A stretch of DNA of 64,000 nt from assembly GCA_946699065.1 (NCBI GenBank), contig CAMPDV010002392.1, forward strand, positions 1-64,000, in the 5' to 3' direction. This DNA comes from Loxodes magnus. Taxonomy: Eukaryota; Ciliophora; Karyorelictea; Loxodida; Loxodidae. Position 1 is the stretch's first letter, and the number at the start of each line of letters is the position of its first letter. Below are positions 24,876 to 36,964 of this stretch, piece after piece. The position numbers and the translations under genes are program-made. The notes beneath the pieces were generated by a model. The model made no database searches. It was not told the origin of the DNA and worked only from the letters and a program-made list of their open reading frames with translations.

Positions 24876-27800
24876 AAAGTGAAGAAGAAAAGTAAGAAAA
24901 GAAGAGTGATTTCATTTTTGAAGATTCGAAGCTTTGCTAAGATTAGAGTTATAAAGAGAAGTTAGTTTTAAAAGTAAAGTGAAAGAGAAAAGTAAGAAAA
25001 GAAGAGTGATTTCAGTTTTGAAGATTCGAAGCTTTGATAAGATTAGAGTTATAAAGAGAAGTTAGTTTTAAAAGTAAAGTGAAAGAGAAAAGTAAGAAAA
25101 GAAGAGTGATTTCAGTTTTTAGTGTTGAAGCTTTGATAAGATTAGAGTTATAAAGAGAAGTTAGTTTTAAAAGTAAAGTGAAGAAGAAAAGTTAGAAAAG
25201 AAGAGTGATTTCATTTTTGAAGATTCGAAGCTTTGCTAAGATTAGAGTTATAAAGAGAAGTTAGTTTTAAAAGTAAAGTGAAAGAGAAAAGTAAGAAAAG
25301 AAGAGTGATTTCATTTTTGAAGATTCGAAGCTTTGATAAGATTAGAGTTATAAAGAGAAGTTAGTTTTAAAAGTAAAGTGAAGAAGAAAAGTTAGAAAAG
25401 AAGAGTGATTTCATTTTTGAAGATTCGAAGCTTTGCTAAGATTAGAGTTATAAAGAGAAGTTAGTTTTAAAAGTAAAGTGAAAGAGAAAAGTAAGAAAAG
25501 AAGAGTGATTTCAGTTTTGAAGATTCGAAGCTTTGATAAGATTAGAGTTATAAAGAGAAGTTAGTTTTAAAAGTAAAGTGAAGAAGAAAAGTTAGAAAAG
25601 AAGAGTGATTTCAGTTTTTAGTGTTGAAGCTTTGATAAAATTAGAGTTATAAAGAGAAGTTAGTTTTAAAAGTAAAGTGAAAGAGAAAAGTAAGAAAAGA
25701 AGAGTGATTTCAGTTTTTAGTGTTGAAGCTTTGATAAGATTAGAGTTATAAAGAGAAGTTAGTTTTAAAAGTAAAGTGAAGAAGAAAAGTAAGAAAAGAA
25801 GAGTGATTTCAGTTTTTAGTGTTGAAGCTTTGATAAGATTAGAGTTATAAAGAGAAGTTAGTTTTAAAAGTAAAGTGAAAGAGAAAAGTAAGAAAAGAGA
25901 AGCGATTTAACATTTAAAGAGTTAAAGCTTTGATAAGATTAGAGTTATAAAGAGAAGTTAGTTTTAAAAGTAAAGTGAAGAAGAAAAGTAAGAAAAGAAG
26001 AGTGATTTCAGTTTTTAGTGTTGAAGCTTTGATAAGATTAGAGTTATAAAGAGAAGTTAGTTTTAAAAGTAAAGTGAAGAAGAAAAGAAAGAAAAGAAGA
26101 GTGATTTCAGTTTTTGAAGATTCGAAGCTTTGATAAGATTAGAGTTATAAAGAGAAGTTAGTTTTAAAAGTAAAGTGAAGAAGAAAAGTTAGAAAAGAAG
26201 AGTGATTTCATTTTTGAAGATTCGAAGCTTTGCTAAGATTAGAGTTATAAAGAGAAGTTAGTTTTAAAAGTAAAGTGAAGAAGAAAAGTAAGAAAAGAAG
26301 AGTGATTTCAGTTTTTAGTGTTGAAGCTTTGATAAAATTAGAGTTATAAAGAGAAGTTAGTTTTAAAAGTAAAGTGAAGAAGAAAAGTAAGAAAAGAAGA
26401 GTGATTTCAGTTTTGAAGATTCGAAGCTTTGATAAGATTAGAGTTATAAAGAGAAGTTAGTTTTAAAAGTAAAGTGAAGAAGAAAAGTAAGAAAAGAAGA
26501 GTGATTTCAGTTTTGAAGATTCGAAGCTTTGATAAGATTAGAGTTATAAAGAGAAGTTAGTTTTAAAAGTAAAGTGAAAGAGAAAAGTAAGAAAAGAAGA
26601 GTGATTTCAGTTTTTAGTGTTGAAGCTTTGATAAGATTAGAGTTATAAAGAGAAGTTAGTTTTAAAAGTAAAGTGAAGAAGAAAAGTTAGAAAAGAAGAG
26701 TGATTTCATTTTTGAAGATTCGAAGCTTTGCTAAGATTAGAGTTATAAAGAGAAGTTAGTTTTAAAAGTAAAGTGAAGAAGAAAAGTAAGAAAAGAAGAG
26801 TGATTTCAGTTTTGAAGATTCGAAGCTTTGATAAGATTAGAGTTATAAAGAGAAGTTAGTTTTAAAAGTAAAGTGAAAGAGAAAAGTAAGAAAAGAAGAG
26901 TGATTTCAGTTTTGAAGATTCGAAGCTTTGATAAAATTAGAGTTATAAAGAGAAGTTAGTTTTAAAAGTAAAGTGAAGAAGAAAAGTAAGAAAAGAAGAG
27001 TGATTTCAGTTTTTAGTGTTGAAGCTTTGATAAAATTAGAGTTATAAAGAGAAGTTAGTTTTAAAAGTAAAGTGAAGAAGAAAAGTAAGAAAAGAGAAGC
27101 GATTTAACATTTGAAGAGTTAAAGCTTTGATAAGATTAGAGTTATAAAGAGAAGTTAGTTTTAAAAGTAAAGTGAAGAAGAAAAGTAAGAAAAGAAGAGT
27201 GATTTCAGTTTTTAAGTGTTGAAGCTTTGATAAGATTAGAGTTATAAAGAGAAGTTAGTTTTAAAAGTAAAGTGAAGAAGAAAAGTAAGAAAAGAAGAGT
27301 GATTTCAGTTTTTAGTGTTGAAGCTTTGATAAGATTAGAGTTATAAAGAGAAGTTAGTTTTAAAAGTAAAGTGAAGAAGAAAAGTAAGAAAAGAAGAGTG
27401 ATTTCAGTTTTTAGTGTTGAAGCTTTGATAAGATTAGAGTTATAAAGAGAAGTTAGTTTTAAAAGTAAAGTGAAAGAGAAAAGTAAGAAAAGAAGAGTGA
27501 TTTCAGTTTTGAAGATTCGAAGCTTTGATAAGATTAGAGTTATAAAGAGAAGTTAGTTTTAAAAGTAAAGTGAAGAAGAAAAGTTAGAAAAGAAGAGTGA
27601 TTTCAGTTTTTAGTGTTGAAGCTTTGATAAAATTAGAGTTATAAAGAGAAGTTAGTTTTAAAAGTAAAGTGAAAGAGAAAAGTAAGAAAAGAAGAGTGAT
27701 TTCAGTTTTTAGTGTTGAAGCTTTGATAAGATTAGAGTTATAAAGAGAAGTTAGTTTTAAAAGTAAAGTGAAGAAGAAAAGTAAGAAAAGAAGAGTGATT

Positions 27801-30800
27801 TCAGTTTTTAGTGTTGAAGCTTTGATAAGATTAGAGTTATAAAGAGAAGTTAGTTTTAAAAGTAAAGTGAAAGAGAAAAGTAAGAAAAGAGAAGCGATTT
27901 AACATTTAAAGAGTTAAAGCTTTGATAAGATTAGAGTTATAAAGAGAAGTTAGTTTTAAAAGTAAAGTGAAAGAGAAAAGTAAGAAAAGAAGAGTGATTT
28001 CAGTTTTGAAGATTCGAAGCTTTGATAAGATTAGAGTTATAAAGAGAAGTTAGTTTTAAAAGTAAAGTGAAAGAGAAAAGTAAGAAAAGAAGAGTGATTT
28101 CAGTTTTTAGTGTTGAAGCTTTGATAAGATTAGAGTTATAAAGAGAAGTTAGTTTTAAAAGTAAAGTGAAGAAGAAAAGTTAGAAAAGAAGAGTGATTTC
28201 ATTTTTGAAGATTCGAAGCTTTGCTAAGATTAGAGTTATAAAGAGAAGTTAGTTTTAAAAGTAAAGTGAAAGAGAAAAGTAAGAAAAGAAGAGTGATTTC
28301 AGTTTTGAAGATTCGAAGCTTTGATAAGATTAGAGTTATAAAGAGAAGTTAGTTTTAAAAGTAAAGTGAAGAAGAAAAGTTAGAAAAGAAGAGTGATTTC
28401 ATTTTTGAAGATTCGAAGCTTTGCTAAGATTAGAGTTATAAAGAGAAGTTAGTTTTAAAAGTAAAGTGAAAGAGAAAAGTAAGAAAAGAAGAGTGATTTC
28501 AGTTTTGAAGATTCGAAGCTTTGATAAGATTAGAGTTATAAAGAGAAGTTAGTTTTAAAAGTAAAGTGAAGAAAAAAAGTAAGAAAAGAAGAGTGATTTC
28601 AGTTTTTAGTGTTGAAGCTTTGATAAGATTAGAGTTATAAAGAGAAGTTAGTTTTAAAAGTAAAGTGAAGAAGAAAAGTAAGAAAAAAGAAGCGATTTCA
28701 GTTTTTAGTGTTGAAGCTTTGATAAGATTAGAGTTATAAAGAGAAGTTAGTTTTAAAAGTAAAGTGAAGAAAAAAAGTAAGAAAAGAAGAGTGATTTCAG
28801 TTTTTAGTGTTGAAGCTTTGATAAGATTAGAGTTATAAAGAGAAGTTAGTTTTAAAAGTAAAGTGAAGAAGAAAAGAAAGAAAAGAAGAGTGATTTCAGT
28901 TTTTAGTGTTGAAGCTTTGATAAGATTAGAGTTATAAAGAGAAGTTAGTTTTAAAAGTAAAGTGAAGAAGAAAAGAAAGAAAAGAAGAGTGATTTCAGTT
29001 TTTAGTGTTGAAGCTTTGATAAGATTAGAGTTATAAAGAGAAGTTAGTTTTAAAAGTAAAGTGAAGAAGAAAAGTAAGAAAAGAAGAGTGATTTCAGTTT
29101 TTAGTGTTGAAGCTTTGATAAAATTAGAGTTATAAAGAGAAGTTAGTTTTAAAAGTAAAGTGAAGAAGAAAAGTAAGAAAAGAAGAGTGATTTCAGTTTT
29201 TAGTGTTGAAGCTTTGATAAGATTAGAGTTATAAAGAGAAGTTAGTTTTAAAAGTAAAGTGAAGAAGAAAAGTAAGAAAAGAAGAGTGATTTCAGTTTTT
29301 AGTGTTGAAGCTTTGATAAGATTAGAGTTATAAAGAGAAGTTAGTTTTAAAAGTAAAGTGAAGAAAAAAAGTAAGAAAAGAAGAGTGATTTCAGTTTTTA
29401 GTGTTGAAGCTTTGATAAGATTAGAGTTATAAAGAGAAGTTAGTTTTAAAAGTAAAGTGAAGAAGAAAAGTAAGAAAAGAAGAGTGATTTCATTTTTGAA
29501 GATTCGAAGCTTTGCTAAGATTAGAGTTATAAAGAGAAGTTAGTTTTAAAAGTAAAGTGAAGAAGAAAAGTAAGAAAAGAAGAGTGATTTCAGTTTTTAG
29601 TGTTGAAGCTTTGATAAAATTAGAGTTATAAAGAGAAGTTAGTTTTAAAAGTAAAGTGAAGAAGAAAAGTAAGAAAAGAAGAGTGATTTCAGTTTTTAGT
29701 GTTGAAGCTTTGATAAGATTAGAGTTATAAAGAGAAGTTAGTTTTAAAAGTAAAGTGAAGAAAAAAAGTAAGAAAAGAAGAGTGATTTCAGTTTTTAGTG
29801 TTGAAGCTTTGATAAGATTAGAGTTATAAAGAGAAGTTAGTTTTAAAAGTAAAGTGAAGAAGAAAAGTAAGAAAAGAAGAGTGATTTCAGTTTTTAGTGT
29901 TGAAGCTTTGATAAGATTAGAGTTATAAAGAGAAGTTAGTTTTAAAAGTAAAGTGAAGAAGAAAAGTAAGAAAAGAAGAGTGATTTCAGTTTTTAAGTGT
30001 TGAAGCTTTGATAAGATTAGAGTTATAAAGAGAAGTTAGTTTTAAAAGTAAAGTGAAGAAGAAAAGTAAGAAAAGAAGAGTGATTTCAGTTTTTAGTGTT
30101 GAAGCTTTGATAAGATTAGAGTTATAAAGAGAAGTTAGTTTTAAAAGTAAAGTGAAGAAGAAAAGAAAGAAAAGAAGAGTGATTTCAGTTTTTAGTGTTG
30201 AAGCTTTGATAAGATTAGAGTTATAAAGAGAAGTTAGTTTTAAAAGTAAAGTGAAGAAGAAAAGTAAGAAAAGAAGAGTGATTTCATTTTTGAAGATTCG
30301 AAGCTTTGCTAAGATTAGAGTTATAAAGAGAAGTTAGTTTTAAAAGTAAAGTGAAGAAGAAAAGTAAGAAAAGAAGAGTGATTTCAGTTTTTAGTGTTGA
30401 AGCTTTGATAAGATTAGAGTTATAAAGAGAAGTTAGTTTTAAAAGTAAAGTGAAGAAGAAAAGTAAGAAAAGAAGAGTGATTTCAGTTTTTAGTGTTGAA
30501 GCTTTGATAAGATTAGAGTTATAAAGAGAAGTTAGTTTTAAAAGTAAAGTGAAGAAGAAAAGTAAGAAAAGAAGAGTGATTTCAGTTTTTAGTGTTGAAG
30601 CTTTGATAAGATTAGAGTTATAAAGAGAAGTTAGTTTTAAAAGTAAAGTGAAGAAGAAAAGTAAGAAAAGAAGAGTGATTTCAGTTTTTAGTGTTGAAGC
30701 TTTGATAAGATTAGAGTTATAAAGAGAAGTTAGTTTTAAAAGTAAAGTGAAAGAGAAAAGTAAGAAAAGAAGAGTGATTTCATTTTTGAAGATTCGAAGC

Positions 30801-33800
30801 TTTGCTAAGATTAGAGTTATAAAGAGAAGTTAGTTTTAAAAGTAAAGTGAAGAAGAAAAGTAAGAAAAAAGAAGCGATTTCAGTTTTTAGTGTTGAAGCT
30901 TTGATAAGATTAGAGTTATAAAGAGAAGTTAGTTTTAAAAGTAAAGTGAAGAAGAAAAGTAAGAAAAGAAGAGTGATTTCAGTTTTGAAGATTCGAAGCT
31001 TTGATAAGATTAGAGTTATAAAGAGAAGTTAGTTTTAAAAGTAAAGTGAAGAAGAAAAGTAAGAAAAGAAGAGTGATTTCAGTTTTTAGTGTTGAAGCTT
31101 TGATAAGATTAGAGTTATAAAGAGAAGTTAGTTTTAAAAGTAAAGTGAAGAAGAAAAGTAAGAAAAGAAGAGTGATTTCAGTTTTTAGTGTTGAAGCTTT
31201 GATAAGATTAGAGTTATAAAGAGAAGTTAGTTTTAAAAGTAAAGTGAAGAAGAAAAGTAAGAAAAGAAGAGTGATTTCAGTTTTGAAGATTCGAAGCTTT
31301 GATAAGATTAGAGTTATAAAGAGAAGTTAGTTTTAAAAGTAAAGTGAAGAAGAAAAGTAAGAAAAGAAGAGTGATTTCAGTTTTGAAGATTCGAAGCTTT
31401 GATAAGATTAGAGTTATAAAGAGAAGTTAGTTTTAAAAGTAAAGTGAAGAAGAAAAGTAAGAAAAGAAGAGTGATTTCAGTTTTTAAGTGTTGAAGCTTT
31501 GATAAGATTAGAGTTATAAAGAGAAGTTAGTTTTAAAAGTAAAGTGAAGAAGAAAAGTAAGAAAAGAAGAGTGATTTCAGTTTTTAGTGTTGAAGCTTTG
31601 ATAAGATTAGAGTTATAAAGAGAAGTTAGTTTTAAAAGTAAAGTGAAGAAGAAAAGTAAGAAAAGAAGAGTGATTTCAGTTTTTAGTGTTGAAGCTTTGA
31701 TAAGATTAGAGTTATAAAGAGAAGTTAGTTTTAAAAGTAAAGTGAAAGAGAAAAGTAAGAAAAGAAGAGTGATTTCAGTTTTGAAGATTCGAAGCTTTGA
31801 TAAGATTAGAGTTATAAAGAGAAGTTAGTTTTAAAAGTAAAGTGAAGAAGAAAAGTAAGAAAAGAAGAGTGATTTCAGTTTTTAGTGTTGAAGCTTTGAT
31901 AAGATTAGAGTTATAAAGAGAAGTTAGTTTTAAAAGTAAAGTGAAAGAGAAAAGTAAGAAAAGAAGAGTGATTTCAGTTTTTAGTGTTGAAGCTTTGATA
32001 AGATTAGAGTTATAAAGAGAAGTTAGTTTTAAAAGTAAAGTGAAGAAGAAAAGTTAGAAAAGAAGAGTGATTTCAGTTTTTAGTGTTGAAGCTTTGATAA
32101 GATTAGAGTTATAAAGAGAAGTTAGTTTTAAAAGTAAAGTGAAAGAGAAAAGTAAGAAAAGAAGAGTGATTTCATTTTTGAAGATTCGAAGCTTTGATAA
32201 GATTAGAGTTATAAAGAGAAGTTAGTTTTAAAAGTAAAGTGAAGAAGAAAAGTAAGAAAAGAGAAGCGATTTAACATTTGAAGAGTTAAAGCTTTGATAA
32301 GATTAGAGTTATAAAGAGAAGTTAGTTTTAAAAGTAAAGTGAAAGAGAAAAGTAAGAAAAGAAGAGTGATTTCAGTTTTTAGTGTTGAAGCTTTGATAAG
32401 ATTAGAGTTATAAAGAGAAGTTAGTTTTAAAAGTAAAGTGAAGAAAAAAAGTAAGAAAAGAAGAGTGATTTCAGTTTTTAGTGTTGAAGCTTTGATAAGA
32501 TTAGAGTTATAAAGAGAAGTTAGTTTTAAAAGTAAAGTGAAGAAGAAAAGTAAGAAAAGAAGAGTGATTTCAGTTTTTAGTGTTGAAGCTTTGATAAGAT
32601 TAGAGTTATAAAGAGAAGTTAGTTTTAAAAGTAAAGTGAAGAAGAAAAGTAAGAAAAGAAGAGTGATTTCAGTTTTTAGTGTTGAAGCTTTGATAAGATT
32701 AGAGTTATAAAGAGAAGTTAGTTTTAAAAGTAAAGTGAAGAAGAAAAGAAAGTAAAGAAGAGTGATCTCAGTTTTGAAGAGTTAAAGCTTTGATAAGATT
32801 AGAGTTATAAAGAGAAGTTAGTTTTAAAAGTAAAGTGAAGAAGAGAAGTTAGAAAAGAAGAGTGATTTCAGTTTTTAGTGTTGAAGCTTTGATAAGATTA
32901 GAGTTATAAAGAGAAGTTAGTTTTAAAAGTAAAGTGAAGAAGAAAAGTAAGAAAAGAAGAGTGATTTCAGTTTTTAGTGTTGAAGCTTTGATAAGATTAG
33001 AGTTATAAAGAGAAGTTAGTTTTAAAAGTAAAGTGAAGAAGAAAAGTAAGAAAAGAAGAGTGATTTCAGTTTTTAGTGTTGAAGCTTTGATAAGATTAGA
33101 GTTATAAAGAGAAGTTAGTTTTAAAAGTAAAGTGAAAGAGAAAAGTAAGAAAAGAAGAGTGATTTCAGTTTTTAGTGTTGAAGCTTTGATAAGATTAGAG
33201 TTATAAAGAGAAGTTAGTTTTAAAAGTAAAGTGAAAGAGAAAAGTAAGAAAAGAAGAGTGATTTCATTTTTGAAGATTCGAAGCTTTGCTAAGATTAGAG
33301 TTATAAAGAGAAGTTAGTTTTAAAAGTAAAGTGAAAGAGAAAAGTAAGAAAAGAAGAGTGATTTCAGTTTTGAAGATTCGAAGCTTTGCTAAGATTAGAG
33401 TTATAAAGAGAAGTTAGTTTTAAAAGTAAAGTGAAAGAGAAAAGTAAGAAAAGAAGAGTGATTTCAGTTTTGAAGATTCGAAGCTTTGATAAGATTAGAG
33501 TTATAAAGAGAAGTTAGTTTTAAAAGTAAAGTGAAGAAAAAAAGTAAGAAAAGAAGAGTGATTTCAGTTTTTAGTGTTGAAGCTTTGATAAGATTAGAGT
33601 TATAAAGAGAAGTTAGTTTTAAAAGTAAAGTGAAGAAAAAAAGTAAGAAAAAAGAAGCGATTTCAGTTTTTAGATTCGAAGCTTTGCTAAGATTAGAGTT
33701 ATAAAGAGAAGTTAGTTTTAAAAGTAAAGTGAAGAAGAAAAGTAAGAAAAGAAGAGTGATTTCAGTTTTTAAGTGTTGAAGCTTTGATAAGATTAGAGTT

Positions 33801-36800
33801 ATAAAGAGAAGTTAGTTTTAAAAGTAAAGTGAAGAAGAAAAGTAAGAAAAGAAGAGTGATTTCAGTTTTTAGTGTTGAAGCTTTGATAAGATTAGAGTTA
33901 TAAAGAGAAGTTAGTTTTAAAAGTAAAGTGAAGAAGAAAAGAAAGAAAAGAAGAGTGATTTCAGTTTTTAGTGTTGAAGCTTTGATAAGATTAGAGTTAT
34001 AAAGAGAAGTTAGTTTTAAAAGTAAAGTGAAGAAGAAAAGTTAGAAAAGAAGAGTGATTTTATTTTTGAAGATTCGAAGCTTTGCTAAGATTAGAGTTAT
34101 AAAGAGAAGTTAGTTTTAAAAGTAAAGTGAAGAAGAAAAGTAAGAAAAGAAGAGTGATTTCAGTTTTTAGTGTTGAAGCTTTGATAAGATTAGAGTTATA
34201 AAGAGAAGTTAGTTTTAAAAGTAAAGTGAAGAAGAAAAGTAAGAAAAGAAGAGTGATTTCATTTTTGAAGATTCGAAGCTTTGCTAAGATTAGAGTTATA
34301 AAGAGAAGTTAGTTTTAAAAGTAAAGTGAAGAAGAAAAGTAAGAAAAGAAGAGTGATTTCAGTTTTTAGTGTTGAAGCTTTGATAAGATTAGAGTTATAA
34401 AGAGAAGTTAGTTTTAAAAGTAAAGTGAAGAAAAAAAGTAAGAAAAGAAGAGTGATTTCAGTTTTGAAGATTCGAAGCTTTGATAAGATTAGAGTTATAA
34501 AGAGAAGTTAGTTTTAAAAGTAAAGTGAAGAAGAAAAGTAAGAAAAGAAGAGTGATTTCAGTTTTTAGTGTTGAAGCTTTGATAAGATTAGAGTTATAAA
34601 GAGAAGTTAGTTTTAAAAGTAAAGTGAAGAAGAAAAGTAAGAAAAGAAGAGTGATTTCAGTTTTTAGTGTTGAAGCTTTGATAAGATTAGAGTTATAAAG
34701 AGAAGTTAGTTTTAAAAGTAAAGTGAAGAAGAAAAGTTAGAAAAGAAGAGTGATTTCAGTTTTTAGTGTTGAAGCTTTGATAAGATTAGAGTTATAAAGA
34801 GAAGTTAGTTTTAAAAGTAAAGTGAAAGAGAAAAGTAAGAAAAGAAGAGTGATTTCAGTTTTGAAGATTCGAAGCTTTGATAAGATTAGAGTTATAAAGA
34901 GAAGTTAGTTTTAAAAGTAAAGTGAAAGAGAAAAGTAAGAAAAAAGAAGCGATTTCAGTTTTTAGTGTTGAAGCTTTGATAAGATTAGAGTTATAAAGAG
35001 AAGTTAGTTTTAAAAGTAAAGTGAAGAAGAAAAGTAAGAAAAGAAGAGTGATTTCAGTTTTTAGTGTTGAAGCTTTGATAAAATTAGAGTTATAAAGAGA
35101 AGTTAGTTTTAAAAGTAAAGTGAAGAAGAAAAGTAAGAAAAGAAGAGTGATTTCAGTTTTGAAGATTCGAAGCTTTGATAAGATTAGAGTTATAAAGAGA
35201 AGTTAGTTTTAAAAGTAAAGTGAAGAAGAAAAGAAAGAAAAGAAGAGTGATTTCAGTTTTGAAGATTCGAAGCTTTGATAAGATTAGAGTTATAAAGAGA
35301 AGTTAGTTTTAAAAGTAAAGTGAAAGAGAAAAGTAAGAAAAGAAGAGTGATTTCAGTTTTGAAGATTCGAAGCTTTGATAAGATTAGAGTTATAAAGAGA
35401 AGTTAGTTTTAAAAGTAAAGTGAAGAAGAAAAGTTAGAAAAGAAGAGTGATTTCAGTTTTTAGTGTTGAAGCTTTGATAAAATTAGAGTTATAAAGAGAA
35501 GTTAGTTTTAAAAGTAAAGTGAAAGAGAAAAGTAAGAAAAAAGAAGCGATTTCAGTTTTTAGTGTTGAAGCTTTGATAAGATTAGAGTTATAAAGAGAAG
35601 TTAGTTTTAAAAGTAAAGTGAAGAAGAAAAGTAAGAAAAGAAGAGTGATTTCAGTTTTTAGTGTTGAAGCTTTGATAAGATTAGAGTTATAAAGAGAAGT
35701 TAGTTTTAAAAGTAAAGTGAAGAAGAAAAGTAAGAAAAGAAGAGTGATTTCAGTTTTTAGTGTTGAAGCTTTGATAAGATTAGAGTTATAAAGAGAAGTT
35801 AGTTTTAAAAGTAAAGTGAAAGAGAAAAGTAAGAAAAGAAGAGTGATTTCATTTTTGAAGATTCGAAGCTTTGATAAGATTAGAGTTATAAAGAGAAGTT
35901 AGTTTTAAAAGTAAAGTGAAGAAGAAAAGTAAGAAAAGAGAAGCGATTTAACATTTGAAGAGTTAAAGCTTTGATAAGATTAGAGTTATAAAGAGAAGTT
36001 AGTTTTAAAAGTAAAGTGAAGAAGAAAAGTAAGAAAAGAAGAGTGATTTCAGTTTTTAGTGTTGAAGCTTTGATAAGATTAGAGTTATAAAGAGAAGTTA
36101 GTTTTAAAAGTAAAGTGAAGAAAAAAAGTAAGAAAAGAAGAGTGATTTCAGTTTTTAGTGTTGAAGCTTTGATAAGATTAGAGTTATAAAGAGAAGTTAG
36201 TTTTAAAAGTAAAGTGAAGAAGAAAAGTAAGAAAAGAAGAGTGATTTCATTTTTGAAGATTCGAAGCTTTGCTAAGATTAGAGTTATAAAGAGAAGTTAG
36301 TTTTAAAAGTAAAGTGAAGAAGAAAAGTAAGAAAAGAAGAGTGATTTCAGTTTTTAGTGTTGAAGCTTTGATAAAATTAGAGTTATAAAGAGAAGTTAGT
36401 TTTAAAAGTAAAGTGAAGAAGAAAAGTAAGAAAAGAAGAGTGATTTCAGTTTTTAGTGTTGAAGCTTTGATAAGATTAGAGTTATAAAGAGAAGTTAGTT
36501 TTAAAAGTAAAGTGAAAGAGAAAAGTAAGAAAAGAAGAGTGATTTCAGTTTTTAGTGTTGAAGCTTTGATAAGATTAGAGTTATAAAGAGAAGTTAGTTT
36601 TAAAAGTAAAGTGAAGAAGAAAAGTAAGAAAAGAAGAGTGATTTCAGTTTTTAGTGTTGAAGCTTTGATAAGATTAGAGTTATAAAGAGAAGTTAGTTTT
36701 AAAAGTAAAGTGAAGAAGAAAAGTAAGAAAAGAAGAGTGATTTCAGTTTTTAAGTGTTGAAGCTTTGATAAGATTAGAGTTATAAAGAGAAGTTAGTTTT

Positions 36801-36964
36801 AAAAGTAAAGTGAAGAAGAAAAGTAAGAAAAGAAGAGTGATTTCAGTTTTTAGTGTTGAAGCTTTGATAAGATTAGAGTTATAAAGAGAAGTTAGTTTTA
36901 AAAGTAAAGTGAAGAAGAAAAGAAAGAAAAGAAGAGTGATTTCAGTTTTTAGTGTTGAAGCTTT

